The notes beneath the pieces were generated by a model. That model was not told the origin of the DNA. It saw only the letters and a list, made by a program, of their open reading frames with translations, and searched no databases. From an uncultured Lachnospiraceae bacterium (lineage in GTDB: Bacteria; Bacillota_A; Clostridia; Lachnospirales; Lachnospiraceae): 7,728 bases of DNA. The DNA lies in the NCBI GenBank assembly GCA_902795835.1, contig CADBNA010000182.1:1-7728 (forward strand), in the 5' to 3' direction. The translations under genes were made by a program, and so were the position numbers. Positions within the stretch are counted from its first letter, which is position 1; every line of letters begins with the position of its first letter. Positions 1 through 5,168 of the stretch are shown here, one piece after another.

Positions 1-2037
1 ACGGCAGAGTTTCATCTGGCCGAAGAGAGAACCGGCCTGTCAGACCTGGCAGTCAGGATACGGGTATTTCCGGAATCCTGTCAGACGGAGACGGCATTCC
101 CGTCCGGAGACACCGGGAATGACAGCCCGCTTTCGGAAAAAACCGTTTCACTGGATAAACTGCTGGTCAGATCCGGACATGCGGAGCCTGACCGGTTCCG
201 TGTGCGCATGCGTCTTCCCGCTGTTTACCTGTGGGATGTGGAGTCGCCCGCGCTGTACCGCGTATGTCTGGAGCTGCTGCGGCTGGCGGACGGGGAGATA
301 CTGGACAGGCAGGAAGTGACGACCGGCTTCCGCCATGCCGTCTTTCGAAAAGACGGTTTCCGGCTCAACGGCAGGAAGCTGCTGATTTGCGGCCTGAACC
401 GTCATCAGAGCTGGCCTTATGTCGGCTATGCCATGCCGGCATCTATGCAGCGGCTGGATGCAGATATTCTGAAAAAGGAACTGGGACTGAACGCTGTCCG
501 GACCTCACACTATCCGCAGTCGCAGCATTTCGTCCGGCGATGCGATGAAATCGGCCTGCTGGTCTTTACGGAAATACCCGGATGGCAGCATATCGGGGAT
601 GAAGAATGGAAAAGGCAGGCAGTGTGCAATACAGAAGAAATGGTGCTGCAGTACCGCAACCACCCCTCAATTGTATTATGGGGCGTCCGGATCAACGAGT
701 CCGAAGATGACGATGCGTTCTATGCAAAGACCAATGCCGCGGCCAGGCGCCTGGATCCCTTCCGGCAGACGGGGGGCGTCCGCTACCTGAAAAAAAGCCA
801 TCTTCTGGAAGACGTGTATACCTATAATGATTTCGTGCACTGCGGGACGAACAGAGGGTGCGAGAAAAAGCGCAGTGTCACCTCCGATATGAACGCGCCT
901 TATCTGATCACGGAATACAACGGGCATATGTACCCGACAAAGATGTTTGACAGTGCGGCCCACCGGCAGGAGCACATGCTTCGGCATGCCAGGGTGCTGG
1001 ATGCGGTTGCCGGTGAAGGGGACATTGCCGGCAGCTTCGGCTGGTGCATGGCGGATTATAACACGCACAGAGAATTCGGCAGCGGAGACCGGATCTGCTA
1101 TCACGGTGTTCTGGATATGTACAGGAACCCGAAACCGGCCGCTGCCGTCTATGCGGCCCGGCAGGAGGACAGCCCCGTGCTGGAGGTCAGCTCAACCATG
1201 GACATCGGAGAGCAGCCGGCCAGCCGTCCGGGCGAGGTCTATGTGATCTCCAATGCCGATGAGGTGCGGGTCTACCGCAATGACCGCTATATCTGCACGC
1301 TGCAGACCGGGAGAAAAGAACCGGCCGGAAGAAGATTACTGAGCGGCAGTAAAGAAGCATCCGGCACAGCCTACGGAATAGGCGGAAGACGGAAAAAGGG
1401 CAGGGAGTCGTTCCCGCATCTGGCGCATCCGCCCGTTCTGCTGGAAGATTTCATCGGAGACCGCATAAGCGAAGAGGAAGGATGGGACGCCGGCAGGGCA
1501 GACGCTGTGAGCCGCATCCTGAACTATGCGGCGATATACGGATACGGCCATCTGCCGCCGGAAATCCTGGCAGAGGCCGCAAAGCTGATGATAAAGTACA
1601 GAATGACGCCGGATGACGCCTATCAGCTGTACGGAAAATATATCGGCAGCTGGGGTGACAGCGCCGATTTCTACAGGTTTGAAGCCGTTCGAGACGGGCA
1701 GGTGGTAAAAACGGTCGTCCGGCGTCCTGCAGAGACGGTTCATCTGGAGGCGGAAGCAGACCATGTCCGCCTCATTGACCGCGAAACCTACGATGTGGCT
1801 GCCGTGCGGATCCGCATGTGCGACCAGGACGGGAACCAGCTGCCCTTCTATAACGGAAGTCTGAAGGTCCGGAAAAGAGGACCGATTGAACTGATCGGGC
1901 CCTCTGAAATCACCCTCCGGGGCGGCTGCGGCGGGACCTATGTGCGGACATGCGGCAGAGCCGGCAGGGCAGAATTGAAGCTGCAGAGCGAGTACGGAGA
2001 AGAGTGTATACTGAGGTTCACAATTGCCATAAAATAA
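1..2037 (+). CDS. GH2 beta-galactosidase-like glycoside hydrolase, 5' end missing
   Basis: The frame is open from base 1, so the gene starts left of the window. The 678 visible residues are numbered from base 1, and the Met codon at 202 is internal. Residues 1-108 are the end of the beta-sandwich region. The TIM barrel runs from about 109 to 385. Residues 164-189 (NAVRTSHYP... through CDEIGLLVF) match GH2 signature 1. RNHPSIVLWGVRINE gives the acid/base Glu233 (codon 697-699), and LITEYNGH gives the probable nucleophile Glu305 (codon 913-915). Residues 391-437 (VYVISNADEVRVYRND) resemble the DUF4982-type domain. A mostly helical stretch follows at about 480-556, then a C-terminal GH2 beta domain with GPIELIGP and LRGGCGGTYVRT. 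The gene ends in tandem stops TAA TAG. GH2 hydrolyses beta-glycosides by a retaining mechanism. A beta-galactosidase is favoured by the neighbouring galactoside genes, but beta-glucuronidase or another GH2 activity cannot be excluded. The signal-peptide region is not visible. Confidence 0.9.
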   Translation, partial: TAEFHLAEERTGLSDLAVRIRVFPESCQTETAFPSGDTGNDSPLSEKTVSLDKLLVRSGHAEPDRFRVRMRLPAVYLWDVESPALYRVCLELLRLADGEILDRQEVTTGFRHAVFRKDGFRLNGRKLLICGLNRHQSWPYVGYAMPASMQRLDADILKKELGLNAVRTSHYPQSQHFVRRCDEIGLLVFTEIPGWQHIGDEEWKRQAVCNTEEMVLQYRNHPSIVLWGVRINESEDDDAFYAKTNAAARRLDPFRQTGGVRYLKKSHLLEDVYTYNDFVHCGTNRGCEKKRSVTSDMNAPYLITEYNGHMYPTKMFDSAAHRQEHMLRHARVLDAVAGEGDIAGSFGWCMADYNTHREFGSGDRICYHGVLDMYRNPKPAAAVYAARQEDSPVLEVSSTMDIGEQPASRPGEVYVISNADEVRVYRNDRYICTLQTGRKEPAGRRLLSGSKEASGTAYGIGGRRKKGRESFPHLAHPPVLLEDFIGDRISEEEGWDAGRADAVSRILNYAAIYGYGHLPPEILAEAAKLMIKYRMTPDDAYQLYGKYIGSWGDSADFYRFEAVRDGQVVKTVVRRPAETVHLEAEADHVRLIDRETYDVAAVRIRMCDQDGNQLPFYNGSLKVRKRGPIELIGPSEITLRGGCGGTYVRTCGRAGRAELKLQSEYGEECILRFTIAIK

Positions 2038-2068
2038 TAGGCACTTGCGAAAGTCTGTGGGAGAGAAA

Positions 2069-2089
2069 TTGTGTGAAATGTTCACACAA
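2069..2089. promoter_or_regulatory. Perfect 21-bp inverted repeat, candidate operator
   Basis: Arms TTGTGTGAA and TTCACACAA are exact reverse complements around a 3-bp ATG spacer. The site lies 31 bp after the GH2 stop and 63 bp before the next start codon, in the AT-richest stretch between the genes. No T-run follows, so it is not a typical intrinsic terminator. The inner TGTGA/TCACA halves recall CRP/FNR-family sites, but they are 5 bp apart rather than 6. Binding by a local sugar-responsive regulator is inference, since no regulator gene is in the window. I could not identify a convincing -35/-10 pair next to it. Confidence 0.5.
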
Positions 2090-2135
2090 CTTCCCGACCG
2101 CATGCCGTTTTGCAATTACCTGGTTAAATAAAAAC

Positions 2136-2143
2136 GAGAGGAG
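2136..2143 (+). promoter_or_regulatory. Ribosome binding site of the GT-B gene
   Basis: GAGAGGAG lies 9 nt before the ATG at 2153. It is a strong Shine-Dalgarno match at good spacing and supports that start. Confidence 0.8.
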
Positions 2144-2152
2144 CCATACCCC

Positions 2153-3628
2153 ATGAAGGACAGATCCCGCATCATCTTCGGCAATCCGGTCTCTGATCAG
2201 GACTACCGCAGCGCCATCCGGTCAAAGGAGAAATACATAAAAAGATTCGGGGACGATTCCGGCATCAACTATCCGGCGGCTCTCCGCGACAACCCGCACA
2301 TTGGCCCGATTCTGGGCGTGCAGGATATCCGGATCGCGGAAGGGGAAGAGAGCAGCCATCCCTTTGACACCGAAAAAGGAATCATCGTCGGCAATATCCG
2401 CATGGGCTTCGGACATTACAGAATCTCCATGGCCATCGCCTCCGCGGCTCACGCCATGGGATATCAGCCCTACTGGATGGACCTGAATTCCTGGCCGCTG
2501 ACGACCTGTACGAAGGTTATCAGCGCACAGAATGATCTCTATTCACTGGGATCCCGCCTGTCCCAGAAAAGCAAAGCCTTTAACAAAGCCGTCTGGGAGC
2601 CGGTCAATTACGAGGGCTTCCGGAGACTGAGCTACAATGCCTCCGACCAGAAAAACGCGGAACTGATGGCGCCCGTATTCCGCAATATTCCCAAGGATAT
2701 CCCGCTGATCGCCACACATGTCTGGCCGGCGCAGGCGGCACTCCACGGCGGCATGAAGTATGTCGTGAATGCCATTCCCGACAACTGGCCCATGGCGCTG
2801 CACCTGGCTGAGGGCAGTGTACATACCGTACAGACACATCAGGCCTGGCAGGGGTACCGGATTCTCAACGGCATGCAGGGGAAAAAGGTGCTCCGCCCCA
2901 TGCCGGCGGAAAGCCTGGTCTATACGGGCCATTATATCGACCATGAGCTGGCTGCCAACCTGGAGGAGGACTGCGAAGCCAGGATCCGGCGGAAAAAAGA
3001 GGGCGCGCCGATGCGTTTCCTGCTGACGATCGGCGGGGCCGGCGCACAGAAAGAAATATTCGAAGCGGTGATCCGCCACCTGCTGCCTGCCGTCCGGAAA
3101 AAAACCGCGGCAATTTACATCAATGTGGGAGATTACCGCAGCGTGTGGGAAGAATTGCTGACCGGAAATCCGGGCCTGAAGGAAATGAGCACGGAGCACT
3201 TCAACGACTGGGCCGGTACGCAGCAATTCGCTGAAGAAGCCCTCAGCGGCGAAGTGACCGGCATCCATGCCTTCTGGCATGAGAATATTTTTGAAGCTGT
3301 CTATGCCACCAATCTCCTGATGAGAAGCACAGACGTGCTGGTCACCAAACCCAGTGAGCTGGCATTCTATCCTGTGCCGAAGCTTTTCATCCGGCGGATC
3401 GGCGGCCATGAGCAGTGGGGCGCCATTCACTCGGCGGAGATCGGCGACGGCACTCTGGAATGCCGCGACATTCCGCATACCCTGCAGATGCTGGATCTGT
3501 TCCTGGAGGACGACGCTTTTCTTCCGGACATGTGCGGAAATATCCTGGCAAACAGGGAGGCGGGCATTTACAACGGCGCCTACAAGGTGGTGGAAATTGC
3601 GGCAGGGCTGCGCAGCCGGAACCGGTAA
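2153..3628 (+). CDS. GT-B-fold glycosyltransferase-like protein, function unknown
   Basis: The protein has 491 residues, no signal peptide and no membrane segment, so it is probably cytoplasmic. I do not recognise a characterised family member. By eye it follows the order of motifs in MGDG synthase/MurG-type GT-B enzymes. Residues 79-92 (VGNIRMGFGHYRIS) sit where the Gly-rich GGGH loop is. AIPDNWPMALHLAEG at 207-221 resembles the segment after the N-terminal domain. FLLTIGGAGAQKEIF at 289-303 is the Gly-rich start of the C-terminal domain. LLMRSTDVLVTKPSELAF at 388-405 resembles the LMAxSDxxxTKPGG donor-site segment, followed by GGHEQWGA in place of GQEExNA. The usual GG after TKP is Ser-Glu here and the following helix looks shortened. 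The gene lies between a GH2 and a MelB/GH36 pair on the same strand, with gaps of 115 and 142 bp, so a role in galactoside metabolism is plausible but unproven. Glycolipid synthesis, phosphorolysis or a non-catalytic role remain possible. Confidence 0.75.
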   Translation: MKDRSRIIFGNPVSDQDYRSAIRSKEKYIKRFGDDSGINYPAALRDNPHIGPILGVQDIRIAEGEESSHPFDTEKGIIVGNIRMGFGHYRISMAIASAAHAMGYQPYWMDLNSWPLTTCTKVISAQNDLYSLGSRLSQKSKAFNKAVWEPVNYEGFRRLSYNASDQKNAELMAPVFRNIPKDIPLIATHVWPAQAALHGGMKYVVNAIPDNWPMALHLAEGSVHTVQTHQAWQGYRILNGMQGKKVLRPMPAESLVYTGHYIDHELAANLEEDCEARIRRKKEGAPMRFLLTIGGAGAQKEIFEAVIRHLLPAVRKKTAAIYINVGDYRSVWEELLTGNPGLKEMSTEHFNDWAGTQQFAEEALSGEVTGIHAFWHENIFEAVYATNLLMRSTDVLVTKPSELAFYPVPKLFIRRIGGHEQWGAIHSAEIGDGTLECRDIPHTLQMLDLFLEDDAFLPDMCGNILANREAGIYNGAYKVVEIAAGLRSRNR

Positions 3629-3630
3629 AG

Positions 3631-3704
3631 GCCTCCGGCGGACCGCAGGCGCGCACAGAGAAAGAACTTCGCACCGCGCGCGCCGCGGACAAGACCGCCG
3701 GGGC
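3631..3704 (+). other. GC-rich extended stem-loop between the GT-B and symporter genes
   Basis: Starting 3 nt after the GT-B stop codon, two nested helices can form. The outer helix pairs GCC and CCGGCGG (3631-3641, bulged T3634) with CCGCCGGGGC (3695-3704). The inner helix pairs CCGC and GGCGCGC (3643-3654, bulged A3647) with GCGCGCCGCGG (3678-3688). They are separated by a 1x6 internal loop and closed by a 23-nt loop, giving 21 G-C pairs in total. No T-run follows, so an intrinsic terminator is unlikely. A role in mRNA processing, stability or differential expression of the flanking genes is inference. A smaller hairpin (CGGGC/GCCCG, 3717-3733) lies just downstream. Confidence 0.5.
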
Positions 3705-3756
3705 GATCCTGAATGACGGGCAGGCTTCGCCCGCATGGAAAAAAGAGAGAAAAAAC

Positions 3757-3762
3757 AGGAGG
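3757..3762 (+). promoter_or_regulatory. Ribosome binding site that selects a GTG start for the symporter
   Basis: A perfect AGGAGG lies 8 nt before GTG 3771. The in-frame ATG at 3735 has only a weak GGGCAGG upstream, and that stretch is within a small predicted hairpin. The Shine-Dalgarno would also be inside the coding region if ATG 3735 were used. Confidence 0.8.
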
Positions 3763-3770
3763 AATCCATC

Positions 3771-5168
3771 GTGAAACTGAGCGGGAGAGAAAAAGCATCT
3801 TATGGTCTGGGGGCAATCGGGAAGGATATGGTATATATGCTCTCTGCCAGCTATGTACTGTACTATTTTCAGGACGTGTGCGGCGTAAGCGCTTTTGCCA
3901 TGGGCATTATACTGCTGGCCGCCCGGGTGTTTGACGCGTTCAATGATCCGGTCATGGGCGTGATCGTGGCCAGAACGCGTACGCGCTGGGGAAAATTCCG
4001 CCCCTGGCTGATGATCGGCACGCTGACCAATGCGGTTGTGCTGTATGTCATGTTCGCGGCTCCTCCGAAGCTGGACGGTCCCGGTCTGGTGGCATACGCG
4101 GCCGTTACCTATATTCTGTGGGGCGTGACGTATACGATGATGGATATTCCCTACTGGTCCATGATTCCTGCCTTTACAGAGAGCGGAAAAGAGCGGGAAG
4201 GGCTGACCACCCTGGCCAGATCCTGTGCCGGCGTCGGATCGGCCATTATCACCGTTGTCACAATGATTGCCGTACATGCGCTCGGCGGCGGCAATGAGCG
4301 GACAGGCTTCCGGTGGTTTTCCCTGATCATAGCCGTTCTCTTTGTGCTGTTTATCACCCTGACCTGCGTCAGTATCCGCGAGAAGGCAACCGTCAATATG
4401 AAAGCGCCGTCCATCGGGGAGATGTTCCGCGCCCTGCTGCAGAATGACCAGGCCATGACAGTTGTCGTCACGATCGTCGTGATCAACTGCGCGATTTATA
4501 TCACATCCAACCTCGTCATCTATTTCTTTAAATATGATTTCGGCGGCACGGGATGGTTCAACAGCTATACCCTGTTCAATACGTTCGGCGGCGCCGTCCA
4601 GATTCTCTCCATGATGCTGGCCTTCCCGCTTCTGCGGAAATTCATGGATACGATCCGGATCTTTTACATCTGCCTGGCCAGCGCAATGATCGGCTATGCG
4701 GTTCTGCTGGGCCTGTCCTTCACAAAAATGTCGAATGTATTCATACTGTTTATTCCCGGCTTCTTCATCTTTGCCGCCAACGGTGTGCTGCAGGTTCTGA
4801 CCACCATCTTCCTGGCGAATACGGTTGATTACGGCCAGCTGAAGAACGGCAGGCGCGATGAGTCCGTTATCTTTTCCATGCAGACCTTTGTCGTAAAGCT
4901 GGCCTCCGGGGTGGCGGCCCTGATTGCGTCCATCTCCCTGACGATCTTCAGCCTGAGCAGCGAATCGACAACAGAAGCGCAGCAGACCATCGACTTTTCA
5001 CAGAGTGTGGCGGAAGCTTCCAAGAACGGCCTGCGGATGTCCATGACGATCATTCCGGTCATTCTGCTGTTTGTCGGACTGCTCTGGTTCAAGAAGAGAT
5101 TTCTCCTGAATGACAGCAGAATGGAAGAGATTACGCAGAAGCTTCGAACGGATGGAGAACGGGCATGA
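3771..5168 (+). CDS. MelB-like galactoside:cation symporter (GPH family)
   Basis: From GTG 3771 the protein has 465 residues. Twelve hydrophobic segments can be seen, roughly at 21-33, 41-54, 79-96, 106-124, 155-171, 182-202, 228-253, 268-288, 297-317, 323-350, 374-395 and 423-442, as expected for an inner-membrane GPH permease. The N-terminus (LSGREKASYGLGAIGKD) lines up with MelB LSYGFGAFGKD. Other MelB landmarks are RTRWGKFRPWLMIGTL, TYILWGVTYTMMDIPYW and VDYGQ...DESVIFSMQTFVVK. Residues equivalent to the MelB cation site (Asp55, Asn58, Asp59, Thr122) and sugar site (Lys18, Asp19, Asp125, Trp129, Arg150, Thr372, Lys376) are all present. MelB imports melibiose with Na+, Li+ or H+. Melibiose or a related alpha-galactoside is the likely substrate because the next gene is an alpha-galactosidase. 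It overlaps that gene by 4 bp (ATGA). I give no symbol because substrate is inferred. A 12-residue longer form from ATG 3735 is possible but less likely. Confidence 0.92.
   Translation: MKLSGREKASYGLGAIGKDMVYMLSASYVLYYFQDVCGVSAFAMGIILLAARVFDAFNDPVMGVIVARTRTRWGKFRPWLMIGTLTNAVVLYVMFAAPPKLDGPGLVAYAAVTYILWGVTYTMMDIPYWSMIPAFTESGKEREGLTTLARSCAGVGSAIITVVTMIAVHALGGGNERTGFRWFSLIIAVLFVLFITLTCVSIREKATVNMKAPSIGEMFRALLQNDQAMTVVVTIVVINCAIYITSNLVIYFFKYDFGGTGWFNSYTLFNTFGGAVQILSMMLAFPLLRKFMDTIRIFYICLASAMIGYAVLLGLSFTKMSNVFILFIPGFFIFAANGVLQVLTTIFLANTVDYGQLKNGRRDESVIFSMQTFVVKLASGVAALIASISLTIFSLSSESTTEAQQTIDFSQSVAEASKNGLRMSMTIIPVILLFVGLLWFKKRFLLNDSRMEEITQKLRTDGERA
5154..5157 (+). promoter_or_regulatory. Ribosome binding site of the alpha-galactosidase gene
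   Basis: GGAG lies 7 nt before ATG 5165, within the last codons of the symporter. Together with the ATGA overlap this suggests translational coupling. Confidence 0.65.

Noticed and set aside
2071..2087. CRP-type binding site (TGTGA...TCACA)
   Set aside because: The half-sites are 5 bp apart rather than the canonical 6, and no CRP context is visible. It is kept only as a generic operator candidate.
3717..3733. Hairpin CGGGC/GCCCG as an intrinsic terminator before the symporter
   Set aside because: It has only 5 pairs and no following T-run, and it lies in the leader of the next gene.
2543..3769. Minus-strand open frame (408 codons) opposite the GT-B gene
   Set aside because: Its product is Arg/His/Pro-rich, typical of a shadow frame, with no domain resemblance. 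The + strand gene has a strong ribosome binding site and GT-B motifs.
3415..3774. Plus-strand open frame running from inside the GT-B gene to the symporter start
   Set aside because: It is out of frame with the GT-B gene over most of its length, has an Arg/Gly-rich composition and has no plausible ribosome binding site.
3387..4277. Minus-strand open frame spanning the GT-B/symporter junction
   Set aside because: It covers the GC-rich stem-loop and the symporter N-terminus, and the composition is that of an antisense shadow.
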